From: CBDDEC01 sp965198045
Lineage (GTDB): Bacteria; Chloroflexota; Dehalococcoidia; UBA2979
Direction: 5' to 3'
Assembly: GCA_965198045.1 (NCBI GenBank)
Contig: CBDAOL010000012.1
Location: 731,119 to 795,118 of the forward strand
DNA length: 64,000 nt
The position numbers were made by a program, and so were the translations under genes. The notes below the pieces were generated by a model, which was given only the letters and a program-made list of their open reading frames with translations, made no database searches and had not been told where the DNA came from. Below, one piece after another: positions 19,165-27,348 of this stretch. Position 1 is the stretch's first letter. Every line of letters starts with the position of its first letter.

Positions 19165-19590
19165 TCAGGATGCCTCAACGGCGCGAGTCTGCTCGCCGCC
19201 CGGCGATCTGCAGACTGGTTGACCTTCGCGCTTCACGATCACGGGCTCCACGCCCCGGTACTCGAGCCGCGCCTGGCGCTCGCAGCCGGTCAGACGGCGT
19301 TCGCTCAGGATCGAGCGAATCTGCGCGGAGATCACAGCCTGCTGGCGACGAGGGTCGGCCAGATCCGTGGGACCAGTGAGGACCACGCGGAGGTCCGGAT
19401 TCTCGACGGGCCGTGGTGTGGACCGGACTTCGTTTGGTGGCTCGTCGAGTCGCATCGAGCCGCCGTAGCAGACACCGCTGGCCAGATCGATGATGGCTTC
19501 GAGCGGGATACGGTCACGGGCTGGATCGCAGAGGTAGACCAATATTCGCGCGTCAACCTCGCCCCGAACCGAGGCGAACTGGGAGGCCAT
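19165..19590 (-). CDS. Uncertain ORF of unknown function, possibly a gene fragment
   Basis: The minus-strand frame has the high third-position GC of real genes here and a protein-like sequence: ARILVYLCDPARDRIPLEA, then PDLRVVLTGPTDLADPRR and LEYRGVEPVIVKREGQP. I cannot name a family. ATG 19590 is a guess, because the frame remains open upstream to 19713 and no Shine-Dalgarno is seen. It is sandwiched between two plus-strand fragments, so it may itself be a leftover. Confidence 0.3.
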   Translation of the reverse strand: MASQFASVRGEVDARILVYLCDPARDRIPLEAIIDLASGVCYGGSMRLDEPPNEVRSTPRPVENPDLRVVLTGPTDLADPRRQQAVISAQIRSILSERRLTGCERQARLEYRGVEPVIVKREGQPVCRSPGGEQTRAVEAS

Positions 19591-19611
19591 GCACGGCTGA
19601 CCGGCCCGCGG

Positions 19612-19848
19612 GTCGTGAAGGAAACGGCCGTTGTGGCACCCGGGTTCCGCGGCCTCGTCGCCGCGTTCTGCGGACCGGACGAGGTCGTGACTGCTGGCGG
19701 CTACGAGGTTCACAGTGACGGGCAGGAGTGGGCCGCCACAGGCAGCTACCCCCGGTGGTCCAACTTCTGGGGCTGGGCCGCGGAAGGCTGGAACCAGGGA
19801 AGCACGGCCATCACGCTCACCACGATCGCGATGTGCACCTCGTCATGA
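19612..19848 (+). pseudogene. C-terminal tail fragment of a secreted or surface protein
   Basis: The last 79 codons of an open frame read APGFRGLVAAFCGPDEVVTA, GGYEVHSDGQEW, SYPRWSNFWGWAAEGWN and ITLTTIAMCTSS. This is the repeated layout 'C-x-G-x-x-V-x-x-GG ... SYP ... GW ... Cys' found at the C-termini of many exported collagen-like or hypothetical proteins. Nothing upstream in frame belongs to such a protein. It is probably the surviving 3' end of a deleted gene. Confidence 0.45.
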
Positions 19849-19875
19849 ACCCGGTCGCGAGGTCTCGCTGATCGA

Positions 19876-20295
19876 TCATTGCTGGCTGTCGAGCGCCGCT
19901 TGATAGCGCTCGGAAATGTCGGCCTGGATCGCGCGATCAGACTCTCTCCAGGATGTCTTGATGTAGTCGAGGATCGCGTCGACCTCCGCCTGGCTGAGCT
20001 GATCTCGGAAACTCGGCATGCCGGGAGGCTTCCCCAGGAGGATGACATCCACCAGCTAGGCGTCGGCGTGGTGGAAGGTGTGCCCGAGCTGGTTGTGAAG
20101 AGGGGCGACTCCATCGTTCCCGTTGCCAGCCAGGTCTCCGTGACACGACTGGCAGTGCTGCGCGTAGAGGATGGCTCTCTGCGCCAGCTGCATCTGCCCG
20201 CCCTCGGGCACGTTGTCGGAAACCCCTCCGCCGCAGGAGGTGAGGACGACGGTCGCGGCCAGCAATGTGGCAAGGACGAGCGCACGCAGCACCAT
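19876..20295 (-). pseudogene. Class I c-type cytochrome lipoprotein interrupted by an amber codon
   Basis: ATG 20295 begins a lipoprotein signal ending VVLTSCGGG. The heme-binding motif CQSCHGD and the partner segment QLGHTFHHADA follow, then TAG at 20056-20058. The same frame continues with conserved sequence LVDVILLGKPPGMPSFRDQL, containing the expected axial Met (GMPSF), and ends at TGA 19876. The TAG is one C-to-T change from Gln CAG, a plausible residue there. Truncation removes the Met ligand, so the short product could not be a normal cytochrome. It would otherwise be a small periplasmic electron carrier attached to the membrane. Confidence 0.7.
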
Positions 20296-20743
20296 TACCA
20301 GCCCGTACGTGGGCTTGGGACCGCCATCGTGTTCGCGCCCTGCTCGTTCACCTGACGACACCACCGAGGGCACCAGCGTCGGCCCCAGCTGATTCGCTCG
20401 CTGATGCGTGCGCAGTCGCTCGACCCCGGTCGGCCTCCATCTTGACGCAGCGTATCGCGTCGCGGGCCGCTAGCTGTCTGCTTCGCGCCTCGATCTCGGG
20501 ACGCTGCTCTCGTCGCAGGCCGCCAGCTCGCCCGCGATCCTCTGCGGCGAGCGGTCGATGTGCTCGACGTCCGGAACGCGCTCGCGCCGGGACCGGCTCC
20601 GTTCGGCCGGGAAGCTGCCTCATACCGCTTCTATCTGAGTTCCAATGGGTACAGATGCCGGGGCTCATGTGCACCCCCATCAACCTAGCGACGGCTCGTT
20701 ACGGCGCAGGCGCGTGCCAACTCGCCTGCGATGGGGGATCCGC
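20296..20743. other. Region with no convincing gene
   Basis: About 450 bases between the cytochrome remnant and the TadG-like frame. Open frames on both strands are Arg/Ala-rich and look like high-GC noise. I see no terminator with a T tract and no tRNA. Confidence 0.5.
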
Positions 20744-22116
20744 GTGCTGACTAACCCGCTCTCGAAGCGAATGCTTGCCGCCGCGGCGTTCGTTGTTGCT
20801 GGCAGCGCACTCCTGGCGTTCTTCGTCGTGCGCGGTGCCCAGGCTGGCGTCCCGCTCTTCCTCGCCCTACCGCTGTTGATCTTGCCGCTGCTGAGCATCG
20901 GCCTGACGGCCCGGGAACTGGGGCGCAGGAGCGGCGTTGCTCGACCTGCCTCCTGGCCGGCGGTACCTCATCTTCGCGCTCATCGACGGCACGAGGCGGG
21001 CCAGACCATCACGTTGCTCACGCTGCTCCTGCCTGGTCTGTTCGGGTTCCTGATCCTGGTGGTGCTCGCCGGGCAGCTGCTAGCCGATCGGCGTGACCTG
21101 CAAAGCGACGTGACCGCGCCGCACTGGCCGCCGCACTAGACCTACCGGACGCCCGGTGGCCATCGCCGCCGGTTACGAGTGGCTCGAGCGCAACGCCGTG
21201 GACACGACGGGCCCGGACGTGATGGTCACGATCGTCACGTCTTATCAGGGCAATCCGAACCGCGTCTACGTCCATATTGAGCGGCCAATTCGGTCCTCGT
21301 TGAACTTCGGAGTGATCCCGTCCGTGACGGCCAGCGCCGTGGCCGAGAAAGTCTCCGGCGGCGGTGGCAACTACGCCATCTTCAGCACCGAGGAGAGCTG
21401 TGGCGCCTCAGACCCGCTTCAGCTCTCCGGCTCGGTGAACATCTTCGGCGGCGCTGTGCACTCCAACAGCAAGATCAAGGTCAACGGGTCGGACAACGAC
21501 TTCGATGGCGAAGTGACGTTCCACTGCACGATTGACATCAGCGGGTCGAGCAACGAGTTCAACCCCGACTGGGAAGACATCGACGACGTGATCGCGCCGC
21601 CGATCGACCTCGATTACAGCGACTTCGTCTGCGACGTAGAAGTCAACGGTGACCTGGACCTCAATGGCGACGATGCGTACTGGGACGACCCCGGCATCCG
21701 GACGCAACTGAAGACGGGCACCTACTGCGCAACGGCGAAGATCCAGCTCTCGGGCTCAGATATCACGGGCTATGTCACACTCGCCGCGCAGGGCGAACTC
21801 CAGCTGTCGGGAAGCGAGTTCCATCTCAGCCCCGACCCCACGATCGCGCCCGCGAGCGACCCGGCCGAGGACACCAGAGGCGTGCTGCTCTTCTCGTACG
21901 CCAGCTCGTCCTCAGCGATGGACATCTCCGGTAGCGGCGGCGAGTGGGAGGGCATCATTCACGCCCCGCGGTACGGCGAAGATGCAGGGCTCCAGCAACC
22001 TGACCGTGACCGGCAGCATCATCGCGGAGAAGGTGCAGGTCTCTGGCTCCGACTTCACGATGCGGGCCTCCTTCGACGGCGGCAACAACGTCGAGTACAT
22101 CTACCTGGTTGAGTAG
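20744..22116 (+). pseudogene. TadE/TadG-like surface protein with SGS-repeat beta-helix, three frameshifts
   Basis: GTG 20744 (after GGGGGATC) opens a frame with two hydrophobic helices. A Flp-pilus TadG-like anchor follows, GQTITLLTLLLPGLFGFL and ADRRDLQSD. Frame changes near 21112 and 21154 must be bridged to continue as AALAAALDLPDA and then AIAAGYEWLERNAVD. The remainder repeats a short strand motif about eight times (LQLSGSV, IKVNGSD, IDISGSS, IQLSGSD, LQLSGSE, MDISGSG, VQVSGSD), typical of a beta-helical or polymer-forming adhesin. A third shift near 21966 precedes the true end, NNVEYIYLVE. Either a pseudogene or a mis-sequenced secreted pseudopilin-like adhesin. Confidence 0.65.
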
Positions 22117-22368
22117 CCCGGACTCCCGAGCGGCCGGTTCATCGGGTGAACTGGGATACGTGCGCAGCAACCACAGCGGGTGTTCAGAGGACGCGTTCAA
22201 CCCAGAATCCTCGGCGCCCTCGCGTATGAGCCGCATCGCGTGCAGGCTGTATCCTATCCGCTGCGGCGGCTCTTGCTGACGGCGCCGCGGCCGCAGAGGC
22301 TGTCGACTGTCGTAGGGAGCACCGCCCTGGCAGTCAAGCCGAGTCGACTGAGTGACTAGGAGCAAGCT
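22117..22368. other. Intergenic region upstream of the P450 gene
   Basis: About 250 bases with no coding signal. A TATCCT box near 22250 is the only promoter-like feature. The P450 Shine-Dalgarno AGGAG lies at the end. Confidence 0.35.
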
Positions 22369-23670
22369 ATGACCGCCTTCGTCCCCGCCGAGACCCCCCG
22401 TGACATCAACCTCGCGGATGTCGCGTTGTTCCAGAACGAAGAGGCGCACGAGGCCTTCCGCGTGCTCCGCGAGGAGGCTCCGGTGCACTGGAACCCCGGC
22501 ACTGAGTGGATGAACGGCTTCTGGTCGCTCGCGAAGTACGAGGACATTCTCTACGTCTCGCGAAACCCCGAGCTATTCATCTCCTCCCGGGGCATCGCTG
22601 GCTCCGGCCTGCGCAACCCCGACCCGACGCAAGCGATCAGCGGATCGGCGGGGGGCGACGCGAGCATCATCACGATGGATCCGCCCCGGCACGTGCGGAT
22701 GCGTCGCCTGGTGAACAAGGGGTTCACGCCACGAGCGGTGAACGCGATGGAACCGAAGATCCGCGAGATCACACGCGAGATCCTCGACCGTGTCGAGGCT
22801 CAGATCGAAGAGAGCGGTGACCCGGAGGGTGACTTCGTCCTGGAGGTCTCCTCCCAGCTCCCACTCGCGGTGATTTGCGGAATGATGGGGCTGGAGTCGG
22901 ACGTCTGGCCGCTGATGTTCGAGCTGACCAACTCGATCCTCGGTTCCGGCGACCCTGAATATCAGGCGCAGAACGTCGAGGCTGATGAGGTGGGCACCGC
23001 GCAAGCGGCCCAGGCGACCGGCGCAGACGGCATGATGCGGATGATCGGCTACTTCCGTGAGCGCTTGGAGGAACGCCGCCTCGACCCACGAGAGGACGAC
23101 ATGGTCTCGCTCCTCCTCGAAGCGGAGACCGATGGAGAGAAGCTGGACGAGGGGGACATTCTCGCCTTCTGCTTCTTGCTGGTCGTGGCGGGGAACGAGA
23201 CAACGCGCAACGCGATCTCTGGCGGTCTGGTGGCGCTGTGCCGGCACCCCGAAGAGCTGGCGCGTCTACAGGCCGACGCAGAGCTGATGGACCCGGCTGT
23301 GGAAGAGATCATCCGCTGGACATCGCCGCTCCACCACATGAGCCGCGAGGCGACCGCCGACACCGAGATCGGCGGCCACAAGATCAGCGCGGGCGAGAAG
23401 GTGATCATGTGGTACCCCTCCGCCAACCGCGACGAGGATCTCTTCGACGAGCCGTACCGGTTCGATGTCGGTCGCTCACCGAATGACCACATCGCGTTTG
23501 GCATCGGCGAGCACTTCTGCCTCGGCGCCGGCTTCGCGCGCAAGGAGATCAAGGTGATGTTCGAGGAGTTGCTCCAGCGCTTCCCGGACATCCAGCTGAC
23601 CGGACCACCGGACCTGTTGCGCTCGAACTTCATCAACGGCATCAAGCACCTCCCCGTCCGCTACCGGTAG
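22369..23670 (+). CDS. Cytochrome P450 monooxygenase
   Basis: A 433-residue soluble bacterial P450. The I-helix oxygen-activation motif is AGNETT (residues 274-279), followed by the K-helix region EEIIRWTSPLHHMSREA. The heme loop is FGIGEHFCLGAGFARKE, with Cys384 as thiolate ligand. The start is supported by AGGAG. A 3Fe-4S-type ferredoxin gene follows 27 bases after the stop and is the likely electron donor. The sequence style recalls bacterial P450s acting on sterol or fatty-acid side chains (CYP125/142-like group), but substrate assignment is inference only. Confidence 0.93.
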   Translation: MTAFVPAETPRDINLADVALFQNEEAHEAFRVLREEAPVHWNPGTEWMNGFWSLAKYEDILYVSRNPELFISSRGIAGSGLRNPDPTQAISGSAGGDASIITMDPPRHVRMRRLVNKGFTPRAVNAMEPKIREITREILDRVEAQIEESGDPEGDFVLEVSSQLPLAVICGMMGLESDVWPLMFELTNSILGSGDPEYQAQNVEADEVGTAQAAQATGADGMMRMIGYFRERLEERRLDPREDDMVSLLLEAETDGEKLDEGDILAFCFLLVVAGNETTRNAISGGLVALCRHPEELARLQADAELMDPAVEEIIRWTSPLHHMSREATADTEIGGHKISAGEKVIMWYPSANRDEDLFDEPYRFDVGRSPNDHIAFGIGEHFCLGAGFARKEIKVMFEELLQRFPDIQLTGPPDLLRSNFINGIKHLPVRYR

Positions 23671-23697
23671 CGACGGCGGGCCACGCCGGGAGGCCCC

Positions 23698-23901
23698 ATG
23701 TCCGAGCCCCGTCGCGTCGAAGTCGACCAACTCGCATGCGAAGGACACGCACGCTGCATGGAGACTGCTCCCGAGGTCTTCCGGCTCGACGACGAGGATG
23801 TCTCGCAGGTGATCCTGGACCCCGTCTCGCCCGAGCTTGTGGAGCAGGTAGACGAGGCGATCCGCCTCTGCCCCCTCCAGGCGATCCGCTGGATCGATTG
23901 A
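23698..23901 (+). CDS. Small ferredoxin, probable P450 redox partner
   Basis: A 67-residue ferredoxin with CEGHARC near the N-terminus and LCPLQAI near the end. His replaces the second cluster Cys, so three Cys remain, as in [3Fe-4S] ferredoxins that serve P450s. The start is ATG 23698 behind GGGAGG. It lies directly downstream of, and probably co-transcribed with, the P450 gene. No ferredoxin reductase is seen nearby. Confidence 0.9.
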   Translation: MSEPRRVEVDQLACEGHARCMETAPEVFRLDDEDVSQVILDPVSPELVEQVDEAIRLCPLQAIRWID

Positions 23902-24312
23902 CGGCACTCCCTCGGCGACAGCGAAGGACCTCAGGCTTCCGCGACGACGGACCCTGCGTCAGTGTTTGTTGGCGTGACCAAACCGACTGAACGAGCCCAG
24001 AGTGGCGCCTTCAAACGCCGGGAGCTTTCGACGATTTAGCCAGCGAACTAAACGCTTCCTGAAGCCTTGAGATGAAACATGCCGAGACGCGAGAGGCCAT
24101 TAGATGATTGACCGTCAGTGATGCACAGCTGAACGGCCTGCGCTTAGCCGCGAGGGTGTTGAGGGCAGATGGAGGCCCCGCCAACCGAGAGGCGGGGCTT
24201 TTCCACGTGCACGCGCCGCCGAGGTGCGAGCGCGAGCAACCGCGCGATGACGAAGCTCCCCACCCTTCAACATCGCCACGTTTCGAAGGAGACCACCCTC
24301 AGGGGTACGGCC
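23902..24312. other. Non-coding gap after the ferredoxin gene
   Basis: About 410 bases with lower GC than the surroundings and no convincing ORF. It contains one strong terminator (listed separately) and a small TTTAG/CTAAA inverted repeat at 24035-24052. No other signal was seen. Confidence 0.5.
24173..24202 (+). terminator. Rho-independent terminator
   Basis: The stem GCCCCGCC / GGCGGGGC has eight perfect pairs, extended by A-T and G-T, with an eight-base loop and a TTTT run. It lies about 270 bases after the ferredoxin stop and is the only terminator seen for the P450 operon. Confidence 0.8.
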
Positions 24313-24334
24313 CTTAAGCCCTCCTTAACCCCTC
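24313..24334 (+). promoter_or_regulatory. Tandem 11-bp direct repeat, candidate OmpR/PhoB-type operator
   Basis: CTTAAGCCCTC is followed immediately by CTTAACCCCTC, ten of eleven bases identical. The 11-bp period with a conserved half (CTTAA-C) is the spacing used by OmpR/PhoB-family regulators. It ends six bases before TAGTCT (24341-24346), a likely -10, so it replaces the -35 region of the DUF3179 gene, as at activator-dependent promoters. Confidence 0.45.
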
Positions 24335-24376
24335 CGCCCTAGTCTCAGAGTGCTGGCGGATCTGATGGAGTGCAGC

Positions 24377-25598
24377 ATGGCTACACCTGACACCCCTCGG
24401 CCCGACGATTCTGGGCGTAACGACCGGTCGACGGTGGCTTGTGCTCGTCGCCGGCCTGCTGATCGCCAGCGTCGTCGCGTCCGGCGCCTGGTACGCCATC
24501 GGTCGCGACGGGAGCAGCGAGAGTGACGGTCTAGCCGTCGAGGAGAGCGCGCCGGCGAGCGAACCGAGCGCCTCAGTTGAAACGGTCGAGACAGCCGAGG
24601 CGCGTGACGATGGCCTGACGGGCGCACCCGTCCCGCAGGCTGTCGCGCAGTCGGAGGAGTTCGACGCGGATCTTCTGAGCCGGGGCGGTGGTCGTTTCGA
24701 TCCGCTCGATGACCCTGTCATCGTCACGGCCGACGAGGCTTCGTGGATGTCCGACGAAACGCTCGTCCTCGGCGCGGTGCAAAACGGCGAGCCGCGAGCC
24801 TATCCGATCGCGATGATGCGGTATCACCATGTCTCGAACGACGTGCTGGGCGGGGAGCCCTATCTCGTCACGTTCTGAATCGCCTGTTCATCCGGGGTCG
24901 GCTTCGACCCCGTCGTCTCAGGTGATCGCTACCTGTTCCGCGCATCCGGGCTCTACAACGGCGTCTTCGTCATGGTTGACGATCAGGGCGGCAGCGCATG
25001 GTCGCACCTCGACGGCTCCGCGCTGAACGGTCCGCAGGCCGGCGAGCAGCCCGAGGTCCTCGCGCTGCAGACAACGACATGGGGCGCCTGGCTCGAGGAG
25101 CACCCAGACTCGACGACCGTCAACATCGACACCGGCTACCAGAACCAGTACGGCGAAGTCGGACTCGGCAATGCAGGCCTCCGCGGTGGGTTCCTCGCGA
25201 CGCTCGACGAGATTGACCCACGGTTGCCGGAGAGCGAACTCGTGATCGGGGTCATCGCCGGCGATGGCGCTGAGGCGTTCCCGATCGAACGCGCGGCCCT
25301 CTCGTCGCCGATGCAGGACGAGGTCGGGGGCGTCCCGGTGGTGGCCCTCGAGGACTCGCAGGGCATTCCTTCGCTGGCCTACCACCGCCTGCTCTCCGAC
25401 GGGCGTGTGCTTGACTTCGAACGTCGCGGGGACGCGATCTACGACGTGCAGACGGGCTCGCGCTGGACCTCGTCCGGCCTGGCCGTCGAGGGCGATCTCG
25501 CCGGTGTGCAACTGGCCTTCGTGACCTCGTTCTTCACCGAGTGGTACGGCTGGGCGGCCTTCCATCCTGACTCAACGATCTTCGGCGAGGCCGCCTGA
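24377..25598 (+). CDS. DUF3179 protein, candidate selenoprotein (UGA in UxxC), N-terminal indel
   Basis: ATG 24377 follows GGAG and encodes a polar head, then a transmembrane helix (LVLVAGLLIASVVASGAW) in another frame, so one extra base near 24428 is inferred; GTG 24441 is an alternative start. The extracytoplasmic DUF3179 domain runs PRAYPIAMMRYHHVSNDVLG, EPYLVTF, then TGA at 24876, then IACSSGVGFDP and continues intact to TGA 25598 (NTTWGAW-like and NIDTGYQNQYG motifs present). Family members have C-x-x-C exactly there (VTYCPLC-like), so UGA replaces the first Cys. A perfect 8-bp hairpin begins 14 bases after it. Selenocysteine is the leading reading; nonsense mutation is the alternative. 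Confidence 0.7.
24893..24912 (+). promoter_or_regulatory. Candidate bacterial SECIS hairpin of the DUF3179 gene
   Basis: CGGGGTCG pairs perfectly with CGACCCCG (8 bp) around the loop GCTT. It starts 14 bases after the UGA at 24876-24878, and the loop opens with G, fitting the usual bacterial SECIS placement inside the coding region. GC-rich hairpins are common here, so the position matters more than the stem. Confidence 0.5.
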
Positions 25599-25668
25599 GC
25601 GCGCCGATTCGGGTGTGGCGTTTCTGGATCCAACTCCAGAACTCAATGCTCCAGGAGGGGCAAGATCC

Positions 25669-25941
25669 TCAGGTCACGGGCTGTCGTCCAGAAAATCCAG
25701 AGTCTCGGGGGTGCCACCACTCAATCGCAAGTTCGCCGGCGCGCCAGCACCAGTAGGCCGGTACCCCGTCGACGACCGTGGGGAAGTCCAGCAAGCTGTC
25801 GTGCGCGCTCTTGACCTCGATCCCGGCGGCGGCGATGACGACGAGGTCCTCGCGAGTGAGCGGAGCCTCCAGCCCGTCCGGGGCTAGAGCTTGGACGGCG
25901 GCGAGTACTGCGCGCGCCTCATCAAGGCTGAAGTCAGACAC
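25669..25941 (-). CDS. DUF2203 protein, short form
   Basis: A 90-residue protein. The N-terminus FSLDEARAVLAAVQAL and the C-terminal core AGIEVKSAHDSLLDFP, YWCWRAGELAIEWWHPRD and GFSGRQPVT match the DUF2203 family closely. The central coiled stretch of usual members is shortened. The short length could be natural or due to an internal deletion. Function of the family is unknown. Confidence 0.75.
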   Translation of the reverse strand: MSDFSLDEARAVLAAVQALAPDGLEAPLTREDLVVIAAAGIEVKSAHDSLLDFPTVVDGVPAYWCWRAGELAIEWWHPRDSGFSGRQPVT

Positions 25942-26009
25942 TGCGCGTCACGAGCAGCTCGCAAGACCGGCCCTCGCCGCGGTGTGCAGCACGACCCACG
26001 CGCCAATGC

Positions 26010-26177
26010 CTAGTCGTCGCTCGTTCGGCGGCCCCACATCGTTCCGATCGCTGCGCCGAACACCAGGCCGAACGCGATTCCGATGCCGACGTTATCCATC
26101 GCGGCTCCGAGCACCACGCCGACGATGATCCCGATTGCGGCACCAATCCCGATGCCGCGTTGCTCCCGGTTCGTCAT
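26010..26177 (-). CDS. Small glycine-zipper membrane protein
   Basis: A 55-residue protein from ATG 26177, placed by AGGAGG four bases upstream and a TACACT box above that. Two Gly/Ala-rich hydrophobic helices (IGIGAAIGIIVGVVLG and GIGIAFGLVFGAAIGTMWG) with GxxxG spacing suggest a helical-hairpin membrane protein that packs or oligomerises. The frame is open upstream to 26288, but without conserved features. Function is not assignable. Confidence 0.65.
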   Translation of the reverse strand: MTNREQRGIGIGAAIGIIVGVVLGAAMDNVGIGIAFGLVFGAAIGTMWGRRTSDD

Positions 26178-26281
26178 GGTCCTCCTACGATCCGAGAGAG
26201 TGTACGGCGCAGTGCTGCGACCGGCAGTCGTACCCATGAGCCTTTGAGGTCGGATGCCGCGGGTGGGAGAAGGGGAAGACG

Positions 26282-26830
26282 TTGCCAATCGAGCTCGTGC
26301 AGGGCGACATCACCCGGCTGGCAGTGGACGCCATCGTGAACGCGGCCAACGAGGCGCTGCTGGGTGGCGGCGGTGTGGACGGTGCCATTCACCGCGCCGC
26401 CGGTCCGGAGCTGCTTGCGGAGTGCCGCACGATTGGTGCTTGCCCCACCGGTGAAGCGCGCGTCACGAGCGCCTATCGCCTCGCGGCGCAGTGGGTGATT
26501 CACACCGTCGGGCCGGTGTGGGCCGGTGGCGACCGCGGCGAGGACGAGCTGCTGCAAGCCTGCTACCGGAACGTGCTCGCCGCCGCTTCCGACCTCGGCG
26601 CGGCGTCGATCGCCTTCCCCGCGATCAGCACAGGACTCTATGGGTACCCGTTGGATCGAGCGGCGCAGATCGCCGTGAGCACCGTCGCTGCCGAGCTCCA
26701 GGGCCGCGACCAGCCTCCGGACATCACGTTCGTTTGCTTCGACGAGGGGAACTATGAGGCATACCGCTCCACCCTTGCCTCCGGGTCAGCGCTCGGCGGC
26801 TGCTGCATCACGCTGCGACGTCGCGGGTGA
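26282..26830 (+). CDS. Macro-domain protein (O-acetyl-ADP-ribose deacetylase type)
   Basis: A 182-residue protein with an almost complete macro domain: VQGDITRLAVDAIVNAANEA, the Gly-rich loop LLGGGGVDGAIHRAAG, and ISTGLYGYPLDRAA near the C-terminus. These bind ADP-ribose, and the NAAN and GGGVDGAIH motifs are those of the MacroD-like hydrolases that remove ADP-ribose esters. The start is TTG 26282 behind an AAGGGGAA Shine-Dalgarno. No ADP-ribosyltransferase gene is adjacent. Cytoplasmic. Confidence 0.9.
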   Translation: MPIELVQGDITRLAVDAIVNAANEALLGGGGVDGAIHRAAGPELLAECRTIGACPTGEARVTSAYRLAAQWVIHTVGPVWAGGDRGEDELLQACYRNVLAAASDLGAASIAFPAISTGLYGYPLDRAAQIAVSTVAAELQGRDQPPDITFVCFDEGNYEAYRSTLASGSALGGCCITLRRRG

Positions 26831-26842
26831 CCAGGCGTGAAC

Positions 26843-27262
26843 TCACCCCGCGCCGTGTGCCACGACGTGGATCACCTCGAGGTCGAACTTTCGCCTGGCC
26901 TGGCCGACGAGGTCAATCCTGAGCCACCGGGAGATCCCTGGCGGCAACGTGCACAACAGGAGGATGTCGTATGCCGGCTGAGCCGCCAATTCGTCCGTGA
27001 TCGCCTGCAGCGCATCCGAGGTACCAGCGACCGCACGCACAACTCTCGCACCGGTCGTGTCTTCGAGCTGAGCCATCGTCGCCTCGGCGCGCTGTTTAGC
27101 GATGTCCACCGTTTCGCCCTCCCACGTGAAGTTCGGTGTCGGTAGCGCCGGTACGAGGATCGCGAACTCCGCGTTTGCGTCTTCGTGCACGAGTTCTGCG
27201 ACTTTGCTCTGAAGCTCAGCAGAGGCGACAGTCTGGTGCGCGACCACGAGGTAACGTGCCAT
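26843..27262 (-). CDS. Universal-stress-like small alpha/beta protein
   Basis: A 139-residue protein with MARYLVVAHQTVASAELQ, EFAILVPALPTP, GARVVRAVAGTSDALQAI and YDILLLCTLPPGISRWLR, then a final LEVIHVVAH strand. The pattern suggests a Rossmann-like universal-stress-type fold without an obvious ATP loop. Start ATG 27262 is preceded by GAGGAGG. It may be the last gene of the frd operon. Function is unknown. Confidence 0.6.
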   Translation of the reverse strand: MARYLVVAHQTVASAELQSKVAELVHEDANAEFAILVPALPTPNFTWEGETVDIAKQRAEATMAQLEDTTGARVVRAVAGTSDALQAITDELAAQPAYDILLLCTLPPGISRWLRIDLVGQARRKFDLEVIHVVAHGAG

Positions 27263-27348
27263 CTCTCCACCTCCTCGCGAGGCTCAGTAGCCGGCCGAGT
27301 GGGTCTGTTCCGCCGATGTCGCCGTCAGCCTTGGCGGCCGGCAAACAT

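Noticed and set aside
20056..20058. Pyrrolysine insertion at the cytochrome c TAG
   Set aside because: No pyl genes seen, and the site aligns with an ordinary polar residue; nonsense mutation or base error is simpler.
24035..24052. TTTAG/CTAAA inverted repeat after the ferredoxin gene
   Set aside because: Only five base pairs with an eight-base loop and no T run; the strong terminator at 24173-24202 explains the region better.
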